A stretch of DNA of 64,000 nt from contig NZ_JBANRJ010000001.1 of NCBI RefSeq assembly GCF_037154075.1, positions 248,001 through 312,000 on the forward strand, given 5' to 3'. This document shows positions 38,584 to 49,134 of the stretch, piece by piece. Positions within the stretch are counted from its first letter, which is position 1, and every line of letters begins with the position of its first letter. Source of the stretch: Sphingobium aromaticiconvertens. Its GTDB lineage: Bacteria; Pseudomonadota; Alphaproteobacteria; Sphingomonadales; Sphingomonadaceae. The position numbers were made by a program, and so were the translations under genes. Below the pieces are notes generated by a model. The model saw only the letters and a list, made by a program, of their open reading frames with translations. It ran no database searches and was not told where the DNA came from.

Positions 38584-39138
38584 ATGGCGGTCATGTCCAT
38601 GCCCCACACCACACCCCGACGTCCCATCGACCAGGTGGAGGCTGGGCGCTCCTTCTTCGCCGAGCTTGATCTGGACGTCAGCCATTTCGCGGCGATGTGG
38701 CACAGCCTGAAAGTCGGGCAGTTGCTGGAAACGGATCTCAACCGGATCAGCGGCGCGCATGGGTTAAGCATCGCAGACTTTCACCTGCTGGGCGCGCTGA
38801 TGATCGACGCGCCCGCACCGCTGCGCGCGACCGACCTTGCGCTGGCGCTGACCGTTTCCAACGCCGTGCTGACCGGGCGGATCGCCAACCTTGAACGAAA
38901 GGGTCTGGTGACGCGCGCGCCCAGTGCCACCGACCGCCGCGCGATGATGGTGCATCTGACCGATGCCGGGGCGGACAAGGTGAAGGTCGTCGGCGCGGCA
39001 CTGGAGCAGGAGGGGCGCTTCATCTGCCACTATCATCGCCTGCCGGAAGAAGATCAGCAGGCGCTCGCGCGCATCATGGGGGAATTACACACCCTGCTCG
39101 ACCGCGACTTCCTGCCCGTGACGCGGCCCAAGCCTTAA
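38584..39138 (+). CDS. MarR-family transcriptional regulator
   Basis: 184 residues from the first ATG; a TTG at 38557 is in frame but lacks support. The winged helix reads LSIADFHLLGALMIDAPAPL, then RATDLALALTVSNAVLTGRI and LERKGLVTRAPSATDRRAM, which is the MarR DNA-binding and wing pattern. It lies 75 bp before an Old Yellow Enzyme gene on the same strand, a pairing seen for regulators that sense electrophiles or quinones, so it may control that gene. Confidence 0.9.
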   Translation: MAVMSMPHTTPRRPIDQVEAGRSFFAELDLDVSHFAAMWHSLKVGQLLETDLNRISGAHGLSIADFHLLGALMIDAPAPLRATDLALALTVSNAVLTGRIANLERKGLVTRAPSATDRRAMMVHLTDAGADKVKVVGAALEQEGRFICHYHRLPEEDQQALARIMGELHTLLDRDFLPVTRPKP

Positions 39139-39212
39139 GGGGGTTAAACACTCCTGCCTTTGGGTCGGCAGCACCGCACGATACCATCATGGTCGCATCA
39201 GAGGATCATGAC

Positions 39213-40328
<1,116 letters not shown>

Positions 40329-40394
40329 AGCGCTAACGGCCCAGCCCCCGCACCAGCGCGCGGGTGCGGAGCGCGCTGAAACCGCGATCCCATC

Positions 40395-41450
40395 TCAGTC
40401 CACCACCTGCGCCGACCAGGTGGTGATCCAGTGCCAGGAGCCACGGCACTCCCCCATGGCCCGCGCCTCCACCAGACGAAAGCGCGTGCCGTCCCAGACA
40501 TAGGCCTCACTGCCGCCGCAATCGCCCAGCCCCCGGCCCTTGGCATAGCTTTCCAGCCGCGAGGCTTCGGGCGCGAATCTGGCGTTGACGAGCATGGGTT
40601 TCGCCGAATCTTCGCTCCAGCCCGGCTGGAAATCGAAGACGGCGTTGCGAAAAATGCGACGGCCCGGAACGCCCGTGGCGATCAGCGGGACCGACGTGAC
40701 ATTATAGGCACCCGCGCCACATGACACCACCACCAGCGTTTGGGTTCGGCTCAGGGAATAGAGTTCAGGCACCGGCCCGTCGCGCATCTCATCGGCGCAT
40801 CCGGTCTGGACACCAACGGCAGTCAGTTCCTCACGCCACAACGCCGCCGGTGCAGGACCGACAGGAATGAGCATACGCTTGATCGCGGGTGCGACGGGCG
40901 CGGGCCGGACGGCGGTGGGATCTAGTTTCCCCTTCGCGACCAGCGCAGTGGTCGTGCCCGCACGCCCCTGCCGCGCATCCATATAGCGCAGCGCCGCCGC
41001 CGATCCGGCCAGCGAGGGGCGGCCGATCACCCGCTTGCCCGCGCGCACTTCCATCACCCCGCCGCGCGCCATAGCCATCGCCAGCGCCGCCACCTGCGGC
41101 CCGCGCAACTCAGCCGTCGCCCCGTCACTGGTGGCGCCAGCCAGCTTTCGACCATCGATCAGGATGCTGATGGCGGCGCGGCCATGACGTTCATCATGGT
41201 CGATCCACATCTCCGCCTCAGCGTCCGGCCCAGCGTTACGGGCTATGCCCAGCGATACCGGACTATCCGGCCAGTCCGCGCCTTCCGGCAGCAGCGCCAC
41301 CGCCTCGCACCGGTTGCGATTGTCGCAGCCGATGGTCCAGTCCTTGTAGCTTTCCAGACTGCCCGGTTTCGGCGCTGTGGGAGCACTCGTCGCGCCACCA
41401 TATCCCGCCATGCTGCCCAGAAAAAGCGCCGCAATCCATAGATATTTCAT
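40395..41450 (-). CDS. DUF1176 domain-containing exported protein
   Basis: 351 residues with a signal peptide (YLWIAALFLGSMAGYGGA). The body matches DUF1176: KDWTIGCDNRNRCEAVALLP at the start, GPVPELYSLSRTQTLVVVSC in the middle and CRGSWHWITTWSAQVV at the end. Four to six cysteines, placed in pairs, fit a periplasmic disulfide-bonded protein. Function unknown. It faces the OYE gene. Confidence 0.87.
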   Translation of the reverse strand: MKYLWIAALFLGSMAGYGGATSAPTAPKPGSLESYKDWTIGCDNRNRCEAVALLPEGADWPDSPVSLGIARNAGPDAEAEMWIDHDERHGRAAISILIDGRKLAGATSDGATAELRGPQVAALAMAMARGGVMEVRAGKRVIGRPSLAGSAAALRYMDARQGRAGTTTALVAKGKLDPTAVRPAPVAPAIKRMLIPVGPAPAALWREELTAVGVQTGCADEMRDGPVPELYSLSRTQTLVVVSCGAGAYNVTSVPLIATGVPGRRIFRNAVFDFQPGWSEDSAKPMLVNARFAPEASRLESYAKGRGLGDCGGSEAYVWDGTRFRLVEARAMGECRGSWHWITTWSAQVVD

Positions 41451-41527
41451 GTCGATACCCCGCCCTTAACTATAACGGGAAGGAGGATGGAACGGTAGAG
41501 TCTATCAGCTTCCACTCGTCACGATTG

Positions 41528-42853
41528 TCACAGGCTGAGCATCATCCCCGCCAGCGCCGCGCTCATCAGGTTCGCCAGACTCCCTGCCACCAGCGCCTTA
41601 AGGCCCAGCCGGGCGATCATGGGTCGCTGGTTGGGCGCCAGACTGCCCGTGACCGCCATCTGGATCGCGATCGAGCTGAAATTGGCGAAGCCGCACAATG
41701 CGAACGTGACGACGGCAATCGTCGCGGGCGACAATTGCCCCTGTACCTGACCCAGCGCGATATAGGCGACGAACTCGTTGAGCACGACCTTGGTCCCGAA
41801 CAGTCCGCCCGCAATCTGCGCCTCTCCCCATGGGATATTGAGCAGGTACATGACGGGCGAAAAGACATAGCCCAGCAATTGCTGGAAACTGAGCGTCGGG
41901 TAGCCGAACCAGCCGCCAATCCCGGCAAGGATGCCGTTGGCCAGCGCGACCAGCGCGACAAAGGCCAGCACCATGGCGCCAACCGCCACTGCCAGCTTCA
42001 CGCCGGTCTGCGCGCCCTGTGCGGCGGCCATGATGATATTGGCGGGCCGTTCCTCATCATGGATGGCGGGCGGCATCGGTTCGCCCGGCGTCCCTTCGGG
42101 CAACAGCGCGGCTGGTCCCTGACCGCTGATCCGCGTCTCAGCCAGCCGGACCTCCCGGCCTGACTCATCCCCCAGCGGCAATTCGCCCTGCGGCGTCACT
42201 TCGTCCGGCATCATGATCTTCGCCATCAGCAAGCCGCCGGGCGCGGCCATGAAGCTGGCGGCCAGCAGATAGTCGATCTTGATCCCCATCGACGCATAGG
42301 CCGCCAATATGGTGCCCGCCACGCCCGCCATGCCCGACGTCATCACCGTGAACAGTTGCGGCGGCGTAAGGCCCGCCAGATAGGGACGAATGACCAGCGG
42401 GCTTTCGCTCTGCCCCACGAAGATATTGGCGGCGGCGCATAGCGATTCCACCTTCGACACGCCCGTCACCTTGCCGATCGCCCCGCCGACCCAGCGCACC
42501 ACCAACTGCATGATCCCCAGATAATAGAGGATCGACACCAGGCTGGCGAAGAAGATGATCACCGGCAGCGCCGCGATGGCGAAGCTCGCGCCGCCAATTT
42601 CAGGCTTTGCCAGCGGGCCGAAGATGAAGTCGGTGCCCGCCTGGGCATAGCTGAGCAGGTTCGCCACCCCGTGCGACATGCCCGCGATCACGGCCCGCCC
42701 CGCAGGAACATAGAGAACCAGCAACGCGATCCCCGCCTGCAACGCAAAGGCCGCCCCCACCACACGCGGTCGAATGGCGCGACGGTTGGACGAGAGGGCG
42801 AAAGCGATGGCGAGAATGAGCAATATGCCAGCAAGGCCGATAACAAAGGGCAT
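41528..42853 (-). CDS. NupC/CNT-family nucleoside transporter
   Basis: 441 residues. A concentrative nucleoside transporter with an N-terminal set of three membrane helices, the Gate/core domain and the motifs SLVSILYYLGIMQLVVRWVG, GQSESPLVIRPYL, TSGMAGVAGTILAAYASMGI and CGFANFSSIAIQMAVTGSLA, which bind nucleoside and Na+ or H+. The insert between residues 225 and 280 is rich in charged and proline residues and is cytoplasmic by position. It would import nucleosides. Confidence 0.93.
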   Translation of the reverse strand: MPFVIGLAGILLILAIAFALSSNRRAIRPRVVGAAFALQAGIALLVLYVPAGRAVIAGMSHGVANLLSYAQAGTDFIFGPLAKPEIGGASFAIAALPVIIFFASLVSILYYLGIMQLVVRWVGGAIGKVTGVSKVESLCAAANIFVGQSESPLVIRPYLAGLTPPQLFTVMTSGMAGVAGTILAAYASMGIKIDYLLAASFMAAPGGLLMAKIMMPDEVTPQGELPLGDESGREVRLAETRISGQGPAALLPEGTPGEPMPPAIHDEERPANIIMAAAQGAQTGVKLAVAVGAMVLAFVALVALANGILAGIGGWFGYPTLSFQQLLGYVFSPVMYLLNIPWGEAQIAGGLFGTKVVLNEFVAYIALGQVQGQLSPATIAVVTFALCGFANFSSIAIQMAVTGSLAPNQRPMIARLGLKALVAGSLANLMSAALAGMMLSL

Positions 42854-43034
42854 GAAGGGCTTTCGAGAAGGGAGGCAAACCGGGCAACTATACAGTCCTG
42901 ACGCGCCTTCGCCAGCGTCTTTGCGCGCGTAGCCGGCCGCTGAAAGGTAGCCGTCATCGCGCTGCGAATCACGCGCAGCGCAGCGTTACCGCGACTGTGA
43001 TCATCCCAATCACTGGAGAGAATAGTATAGATAA

Positions 43035-43110
43035 TGGTGGGCGATGACGGGCTCGAACCGCCGACATTCTCGGTGTAAACGAGACGCTCTACCAACTGAG
43101 CTAATCGCCC
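43035..43110 (-). tRNA. tRNA-Val (anticodon TAC)
   Basis: Minus strand: acceptor GGGCGAT pairs with ATCGCCC, then A and an encoded CCA (43035-43037). D-arm AGCTCAGTTGGTAGAGC, anticodon loop TTTACAC with TAC, T-arm GGTTCGAGCC. 76 nt, no variable arm. No integrase lies nearby. Confidence 0.97.
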
Positions 43111-43216
43111 TTCAGAGCCGTTGCCTGTGCTGAATCGCGCAGGCGGCCCATCCGTGCCCGCCTATCTAGGGCAATCGCCGGTCTCGTCAAGCATCTACGC
43201 GTCCGGCATTCGCACG

Positions 43217-44251
43217 TCAGGCACCGGCCACACCATTTAGCAGCCTGCGTCCCGCAACAAACCAACGGTTCAGGGCATCGGCCGTCTCGTCCGCCAGCGC
43301 GATGAACACGCGGCGACCATCATGCGGGTCCGCGCGCCGGTCCACCAGCCCCTGATCAGTCAGCGTCTTGATCCACCGTAGCGCCGTGGTCGGCGGTACA
43401 GCAGCGGCGATGCACAGGCTGGACACCGACACCCGCGCCCCGTCGAGTCGCGCCGCCAACAGGTCGAGCAACATATCCCAGGCGGGGTCGGCGAACAGGT
43501 CGGCAGGCAGGAAGTCGGCCCGCATTCGCCGCGCGCGCAGCAAATCGCGAACCTGCGCCGCCGTCACAGCCTCTTTGTCATGGCCGGAAGATTGTGCCGA
43601 ACCCGCCCCCAGCGGACTTAGTGCAGGCATGCCGATATAGTCGCTGGGATGATCCGATACATGCCCGCCAGACAAGGACGCGAACGGCGCAGCGGGCGCG
43701 GGCATGGCAAGCCTGTGCCCCGCCGTCAGCGCGTCCAGCGTCCGGGCCAGCCGGCCGACCTCTTCGCTCAGGCGCTGGAGCCGTGTTCCTTCACTCTCGC
43801 GGCTGATGTCGTTCAGCGTCGGCTCGACCCGCTCACCCGACCGTACCGTCACCAGCGCGGCTGACAGATCGGTGGCATCGGGCTGACACAAGAGTTGCAC
43901 ATGCCCACTACGGGTCAGCGCATAGGCCATGTCCAGACTGTCCAGCGCCGACACGACCACCAGATGCATCTCACCCATCGCCGCAATGGTGTCGAGCTGG
44001 ACCAACAGCCGTTCCAGCGATGGGTCGGGCGCCACGCAAACCAGCAGGGCCACGTCGCAACCGATCTGCATTTCGAGCCGCGCTGCTCCCTCCGCCAGCG
44101 GCACCACCGCCTGGAGGCGCAGTCCGGCCGCGTCAGCCAGCGCTGCAAACCCGTCCCAGCCACCCGCGTCGGCGATCACCAGCAGGCCGGGTCGGATGTC
44201 CTTCGTGGCATAGGGAATATCATGGGGATTGGCTGCGCCGTGCTGGTCCAT
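43217..44251 (-). CDS. Degenerate receiver-like domain fused to MarR-like winged helix
   Basis: 344 residues. The first 125 have the alternating strand and helix pattern of a response regulator receiver (LLVIADAGGW, LRLQAVVPLA, VALLVCVAPD, MHLVVVSALD, VQLLCQPD), but the acidic pocket, the phospho-acceptor and the conserved Lys-Pro (here Gln-Pro) are missing. A linker of 100 residues with a short coiled coil (RLQRLSEEVGRLARTLDALT) follows. The last 110 residues are a winged helix (DMLLDLLAARLDG, VSSLCIAAAVPPTTALRWIK, LTDQGLVDRRADPHDGRRVF) like MarR regulators. Inferred: a DNA-binding protein controlled by partner binding, not phosphorylation. Confidence 0.75.
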   Translation of the reverse strand: MDQHGAANPHDIPYATKDIRPGLLVIADAGGWDGFAALADAAGLRLQAVVPLAEGAARLEMQIGCDVALLVCVAPDPSLERLLVQLDTIAAMGEMHLVVVSALDSLDMAYALTRSGHVQLLCQPDATDLSAALVTVRSGERVEPTLNDISRESEGTRLQRLSEEVGRLARTLDALTAGHRLAMPAPAAPFASLSGGHVSDHPSDYIGMPALSPLGAGSAQSSGHDKEAVTAAQVRDLLRARRMRADFLPADLFADPAWDMLLDLLAARLDGARVSVSSLCIAAAVPPTTALRWIKTLTDQGLVDRRADPHDGRRVFIALADETADALNRWFVAGRRLLNGVAGA

Positions 44252-44487
44252 GGGTCGATGCTCCTGTGCCGTATTTGTTCTTTGTTGCCCTAACCCCGCA
44301 GGGGGTGAGCGTCGCCGCTTCTTTCCTCCGCAACGGATGCAGAGTGGATCAATATCGTTTCCTATACGTCACGACTGGATCTTTCCCGCCATTGTCGCTC
44401 CGCAATGGTGGTCGATATGGACAGAAATCGCTGGCGGTGACCGCTGCGATTCAATTTTCTCCAAAACGGATGTTATTCCCCGACCAT

Positions 44488-45339
44488 TCAAACAGCCGTC
44501 CGGCGCGCGAAATCGATGTAAAGCTGCCGCACACGCATCGCGACCGGTCCCGGCGCGCCCGCACCGATCGGCTGACCGTCGATCCGCACCACCGACTGAC
44601 ACAGGGTCGACGCGCTGGTGATGAACGCCTCCTGCGCCGCCAGCGCTTCCGATACGGTGAAGGGGCGGCGAACCAGCGTCATCCCGCTCTCCTCTGCCAA
44701 GGCGCCCAGCGCCGCCCCGGTACAACCCGCCAGCACGGCTTGTGAATAGGGTCGCGTCACAATGCCCTGGTCCGTGACGATGAAGGCCGTGGACGACGCG
44801 CCCTCCGTGACGAAGCCATCCTCGACCATCCATGCCTCCTGCGCGCCAGCCTCTTTCGCGACGCGCTTCGCCATCGCCTGCGCCAGCAGGCCCACGCTTT
44901 TGATGTCCCGTCGCGCCCAGCGCAGATCGGGCATGGTAGCGACGGCGATCCCCTCACGCACCGCTGGCGTATCCAGAAAGGCCCTGGGCTGGACGAACAT
45001 CACCAATGTCGGCGCCAGGTCGGCAGGCGCCAGGAAATCGCGCGTCTCGGCGGCCCCACGCGTCAACTGGAGATATACCAACCCTTCCACCATCGCATTG
45101 CGATGCACCAATTCCTTCTGCGCCGCCTCGACCTCCGCCAGCGACAGGGGCAATGGGATGTCGAGGGCACTCGCCGATCGCTCCAGCCGGGCGAGGTGCG
45201 ACGCGCTGTCGATCAACCGCCCCTCAATCACGGCGGCGACTTCATAGATGCCGTCCGCGAACAGAAAACCCCGATCGAGCACCGAAACGCGGGCCTCCGC
45301 CAGCGGCAGATAGCTGCCGTTGAGATAAGCAATCGACAT
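44488..45339 (-). CDS. D-amino-acid transaminase (class IV aminotransferase)
   Basis: 283 residues. PLP-dependent enzyme of fold type IV: VLDRGFLFADGIYEVAAV at the N-terminus, lysine in ARRDIKSVGLLAQ for the Schiff base, EDGFVTEGASSTAFIV and the tail FITSASTLCQSVVRIDG. The pattern is closest to D-alanine aminotransferase (Dat), which makes D-glutamate and D-alanine for the cell wall; a branched-chain enzyme cannot be fully excluded. It lies 48 bp after rpoN in the same direction. Confidence 0.88.
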   Translation of the reverse strand: MSIAYLNGSYLPLAEARVSVLDRGFLFADGIYEVAAVIEGRLIDSASHLARLERSASALDIPLPLSLAEVEAAQKELVHRNAMVEGLVYLQLTRGAAETRDFLAPADLAPTLVMFVQPRAFLDTPAVREGIAVATMPDLRWARRDIKSVGLLAQAMAKRVAKEAGAQEAWMVEDGFVTEGASSTAFIVTDQGIVTRPYSQAVLAGCTGAALGALAEESGMTLVRRPFTVSEALAAQEAFITSASTLCQSVVRIDGQPIGAGAPGPVAMRVRQLYIDFARRTAV

Positions 45340-45386
45340 ATGGTCTGAACGTCCCCCAATGATGCGCGTGACTATAGTGGCCCGCC

Positions 45387-46898
45387 TTAGGCAGCCTTGC
45401 CCTTCAGCGCCTTTTGCCGCCGCCGCTGGACCGAAGAGCCGATCCCCAGCGCCTCGCGATATTTGGCGACGGTGCGCCGCGCAATATCGAAACCGCGCCC
45501 GCGCAACATATCGACCAGCGTGTCGTCGGACAGGATCGCCTGCGCGTCCTCCGCCCCGATCAGCGCCTTGATGTGACTCTTGACCGCCTCGGCCGACACA
45601 GCCTCACCCCCGTCCGACGACTGAATGCCGCTGGTGAAGAAATATTTGAGTTCATACAGACCGCGGGGGCAGGACAGATATTTATTCGACGTCACGCGGC
45701 TGACCGTCGATTCATGCATCTCGATTGCGTCGGCGACTGCGCGCAACGTAAGCGGCCTGAGGTACGCGACGCCCTTGCGGAAAAAATCCTCCTGTTGCCG
45801 CACAATCTCGGTCGCGACCTTGATGATGGTGCGCTGTCGCTGATCCAGCGCCTTGACCAGCCAGTTGGCGTTGGTCAGGCAGTCCGCCAACCAGGCTTTC
45901 GACGCCTTGTCCTGCGCGCCGCCCGCCAGTTCGACATAATAGTTCCGGTTCACCAGCACCCGTGGCAGCGTCGCACTGTTGAGTTCGATCGACCAGCCCG
46001 CACCGGCCGGTGCAACGAACAGGTCCGGGACTACCGATGCCGTGCGCTCACTCGAAAAGCGCAGACCGGGCTTGGGATCATAGGCCCGCAGTTCGCGGAT
46101 CATCTCAGCCAGATCCTCTTCATCCACGCCGCAGATACGGCGTAGCTGGGGCAGTGCGCCCTTGGCCAATATGTCGAGATTCTTGAGCAACGCCTGCATA
46201 CAGGGATCGTATCGGTCAGCCTCTTTCGCCTGAAGCGCCAGGCATTCGGCCAGTGTCCGCGCACCCACACCGACCGGATCGAAGCCATGGATGACGTCCA
46301 GCACCCGCTCCACCTGCGCCAGCGCTATGGACAGTTGATAGGCGGTCTGGAGCAGGTCTGCCTCCAGATAGCCCGCCGCGTCGATCTGGCCGATCAACTG
46401 CGTGGCGATCAACAGGTCTGTCCCGGAGAGCGCGGCGCGGGCCTGATCCATCAGATGTTCGTAAAGACCGGGTTCCGGATTGGCGAAACTGTCGAAGTCC
46501 GGCGCCTCGCCCGATCCTCCGCCGATCTCGCCCAGTCCGCCGCCACTGCCGCCGGCCATGCGATCAGCCGGACCATCGTCGATGAACGTTTCCGCACCAT
46601 GATCGACGTCCAGCGGCGAATCGGCCGCGCCCAACCCCTGCGCGATCAGGCTGTCCGCTTCCCCCACATCGCCCGACAGCGTCGGCGTCTCAACCACGCG
46701 ATCAATGCCATCACCTTCACCGGACCCGTCACTTCCCGGAGGCGGTGTGTCGAGCAGGGGGTTTTTCTCCAGTTCCCCGGCGATGAATGTCTCAATCTCC
46801 AGATTGGACAGCGCCAGCAGCTTGATCGCCTGCTGCAATTGCGGCGTCATCACCAGCGACTGACTTTGCCGCAGGTCCAGGCGCGGTCCCATCGCCAT
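45387..46898 (-). CDS. rpoN: RNA polymerase sigma-54 factor
   Basis: 503 residues. N-terminal activator-interacting region rich in Gln and Leu (LRQSQSLVMTPQLQQAIKLL), an acidic linker, core-binding region from about 140, helix-turn-helix near 370-400 (LRAVADAIEMHESTVSRVTS with LSCPRGLYELKYFFTSG) and the RpoN box ARRTVAKYREAL at the end. Sigma-54 controls nitrogen and other regulons with enhancer-binding activators; none is in this window. It lies directly after lptB as in most alphaproteobacteria. Confidence 0.97.
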   Translation of the reverse strand: MAMGPRLDLRQSQSLVMTPQLQQAIKLLALSNLEIETFIAGELEKNPLLDTPPPGSDGSGEGDGIDRVVETPTLSGDVGEADSLIAQGLGAADSPLDVDHGAETFIDDGPADRMAGGSGGGLGEIGGGSGEAPDFDSFANPEPGLYEHLMDQARAALSGTDLLIATQLIGQIDAAGYLEADLLQTAYQLSIALAQVERVLDVIHGFDPVGVGARTLAECLALQAKEADRYDPCMQALLKNLDILAKGALPQLRRICGVDEEDLAEMIRELRAYDPKPGLRFSSERTASVVPDLFVAPAGAGWSIELNSATLPRVLVNRNYYVELAGGAQDKASKAWLADCLTNANWLVKALDQRQRTIIKVATEIVRQQEDFFRKGVAYLRPLTLRAVADAIEMHESTVSRVTSNKYLSCPRGLYELKYFFTSGIQSSDGGEAVSAEAVKSHIKALIGAEDAQAILSDDTLVDMLRGRGFDIARRTVAKYREALGIGSSVQRRRQKALKGKAA

Positions 46899-46946
46899 CA
46901 GCCTGTCCTTCCGTCAACGGCGAGAGAAAGGGGCGACCGCATCATG

Positions 46947-47735
46947 TCACAGCTGAAAATTCTCGCCCAGATACAGCCGCCGGACGTCGGCATTGGCGAC
47001 GAGTTCCGTCGGGCTGCCCGCGAACAGCACCTGACCACTATAAATGATGCAGGCGCGATCGACGATTTCCAGCGTCTCGCGGACATTATGGTCGGTAATG
47101 AGAACGCCGATGCCCCGTGTCTTCAACTGCTTCACCAGATCGCGAATGTCGGCAATGGATAACGGGTCGATGCCCGCGAAAGGTTCGTCCAGCAATACGA
47201 TCGACGGGTTGGCCGCCAACGCACGGGCAATCTCGCACCGCCGCCGCTCGCCACCCGACAAGGCCATGGCCGATGAATCGCGCAGCTTCACGAGGCCAAA
47301 TTCGCCCAGTAATTCCTCCAGCCGCGCTTCCCGCGCCGCCTTGTTCGGTTCCGCCAGTTCCAGCACGGCACTGATATTTTGCGCCACCGTCATACCACGA
47401 AAGATCGACGTTTCCTGCGGCAGATAGCCCAGACCCAGAATTGCGCGGCGATACATGGGCAGGCCCGTAATATCCTTCCCGTCCAGGATGATGCGGCCCT
47501 GATCCGGGCGCACCAGACCCATGACCGAGTAAAAGCAGGTCGTCTTGCCCGCACCATTGGGGCCAAGCAGGCCGACAACCTCGCCCTTCCCCACGGTCAG
47601 CGAAACATCGACCAGCACCGCGCGCTTGTCATAGCTTTTAGCGATCGACACGACCGACAGGCCGTCGCTCAATTCCTGCGGCACCTGTGGCATGGCGCCG
47701 GGCGCGGGGCGGTCCTGGACCAGACTGTCGTTCAT
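46947..47735 (-). CDS. lptB: LPS export ABC transporter ATPase LptB
   Basis: 262 residues. Walker A GLLGPNGAGKTTCFYSVMG, Q-loop YLPQETSIFRGM, signature ALSGGERRRCEIARALA, Walker B IVLLDEPFAGIDP and H-loop LITDHNV. LptB powers extraction of lipopolysaccharide from the inner membrane with LptF and LptG. An N-terminal extension of about 25 residues precedes the domain. The gap to lptA is 168 bp, longer than usual, so it may have its own promoter. Confidence 0.96.
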   Translation of the reverse strand: MNDSLVQDRPAPGAMPQVPQELSDGLSVVSIAKSYDKRAVLVDVSLTVGKGEVVGLLGPNGAGKTTCFYSVMGLVRPDQGRIILDGKDITGLPMYRRAILGLGYLPQETSIFRGMTVAQNISAVLELAEPNKAAREARLEELLGEFGLVKLRDSSAMALSGGERRRCEIARALAANPSIVLLDEPFAGIDPLSIADIRDLVKQLKTRGIGVLITDHNVRETLEIVDRACIIYSGQVLFAGSPTELVANADVRRLYLGENFQL

Positions 47736-47903
47736 GGTCTATCCTTCAAATCTGCCTTGCGGTGACGGCAAGGGGGCTAACCATCCGTAAATAGGCACGG
47801 GAAGCCCGACTTGGCAGGCTTTGTGCATGGGCGAACGCGCGGAGCCAAGCGAAAATCGCCCGGCCCATCGCAAAAATGCGGTAAATGCACTTGTTTGAAA
47901 GCG

Positions 47904-48476
47904 TCAGTTCTTGCGCTGCGGGACGCTGAACGTCCCCGATACACGGCCACCACCACCCGACACCCCCGGCGTACCCGCAGCCGAGGCGCGGCCATCGACC
48001 GTGGTCCGTCCGCTGTTAAGGTCCATCACCAGCCGCCCGCCAGTCAGACGATTGCTGCCCTGATTCAGCGCCACATTGCCCAACATGGTGATGATGCGGC
48101 TGTTGAGATCGTAAATGGCAACATTGCCGCGCGCCGTCTCCGTACCCTTGGTCACCACGACATTGCCCGATGCGTCGATCCGGTCGATCTCCACGCCACT
48201 GGTGCCGGTTCCACCGCCCGGTTGCTGACGATAGGCCACGGTCATGCGCGCCGCATTCAGCGTCATACCCGCCTGAGTCACTTCGACATTGCCCGATACC
48301 ACGACCCGGTCGGCGCGGTCCTGCACCTCGATCCGGTCGGCGGTGAAGTTGACCGGCGCGTTGCTGTCGTGATTCTTCATCACCTGCGCCAGGACTGGCA
48401 CATGCGCGCCCAGTGTCAACAGGGCAGCACCGAGCGTCAGGCCAACAGGAACAAGGGCAAGTTTGCAGCGCGTCAT
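47904..48476 (-). CDS. lptA: LPS transport periplasmic protein LptA
   Basis: 190 residues. Signal peptide (LALVPVGLTLGAALLTLGAH) then an OstA/LptA jelly-roll: NHDSNAPVNFTADRIEVQDR, VVVSGNVEVTQAGMTLNAAR and NRLTGGRLVMDLNSGRTTVD. LptA forms the bridge that carries LPS across the periplasm. Its start overlaps the end of lptC by 4 bp. Confidence 0.93.
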   Translation of the reverse strand: MTRCKLALVPVGLTLGAALLTLGAHVPVLAQVMKNHDSNAPVNFTADRIEVQDRADRVVVSGNVEVTQAGMTLNAARMTVAYRQQPGGGTGTSGVEIDRIDASGNVVVTKGTETARGNVAIYDLNSRIITMLGNVALNQGSNRLTGGRLVMDLNSGRTTVDGRASAAGTPGVSGGGGRVSGTFSVPQRKN

Positions 48477-49120
48477 TTCGTCCCTTTGAGACCATTTTGT
48501 TCGATACGCAAGCTGGCGCGACCGTTCAGCGTCACCGTCCGCGCGCCCATGTCCGCCTCCAGATGATCGGCGCTGAAGGTGCCGATCGGGATGCGGCCAT
48601 CGACATGCCCCTCGCTGCGCATCTGGCGCGTCTTCAGATCAATGCCGACATCGCGCGTGGTCAGCCGGTATCCGCCCGCCGCCTGGAACTGCACAGGCCC
48701 CTCGATCGCGACCTTCTCGCTTTCCATATTATACCGGCCGCGCCGCGCGTCGAGTACAGCCGGGCCATCGGACAGCAATATGCGCGCCGACATGTCGTTG
48801 AGGTCGACCACCGGTTCGCGCGAGCTTTTCTGCACGGCGGACCCGGCGCGCAGCGAAAAGGGCTGACCCTTGCTGTCTTCGCCACGATAGAGCGCCTCGC
48901 TCACGCGCATCCGCTCCGTGGCGACATCGACCTTGTTCTTGTCGAGAACGAAGCTGACCTTGTCACCACCCAGGAAAGGCGCCGTCGCCAGCAACGCGGC
49001 AAGCACGCCCACCGCCATCGGCAGCCAGCCTTTGAGCGCACCAACCACCCTGTCGTGGCCGCCACCTGGCCGCGCCCAATGGCGGCGGACATCGCGTTGC
49101 TGTTCGGCCTGGATCGACAT
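48473..49120 (-). CDS. lptC: LPS export inner-membrane protein LptC
   Basis: 215 residues: a short cytoplasmic segment, one membrane helix (GWLPMAVGVLAALLATAPFL) and a periplasmic beta domain (VDLNDMSARILLSDG, GPVQFQAAGGYRLTTRDVGI, VDGRIPIGTFSADHLEADMG). This matches LptC, which passes LPS from LptBFG to LptA. Sequence identity in this family is low, so the call rests partly on the operon. Confidence 0.9.
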   Translation of the reverse strand: MSIQAEQQRDVRRHWARPGGGHDRVVGALKGWLPMAVGVLAALLATAPFLGGDKVSFVLDKNKVDVATERMRVSEALYRGEDSKGQPFSLRAGSAVQKSSREPVVDLNDMSARILLSDGPAVLDARRGRYNMESEKVAIEGPVQFQAAGGYRLTTRDVGIDLKTRQMRSEGHVDGRIPIGTFSADHLEADMGARTVTLNGRASLRIEQNGLKGTK

Positions 49121-49134
49121 GGGTCAGCCGTTCC

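Noticed and set aside
40348..40369. Hairpin between the OYE gene and the DUF1176 gene as a terminator
   Set aside because: Only a 7-bp stem with an 8-nt loop and no T-run on either strand.
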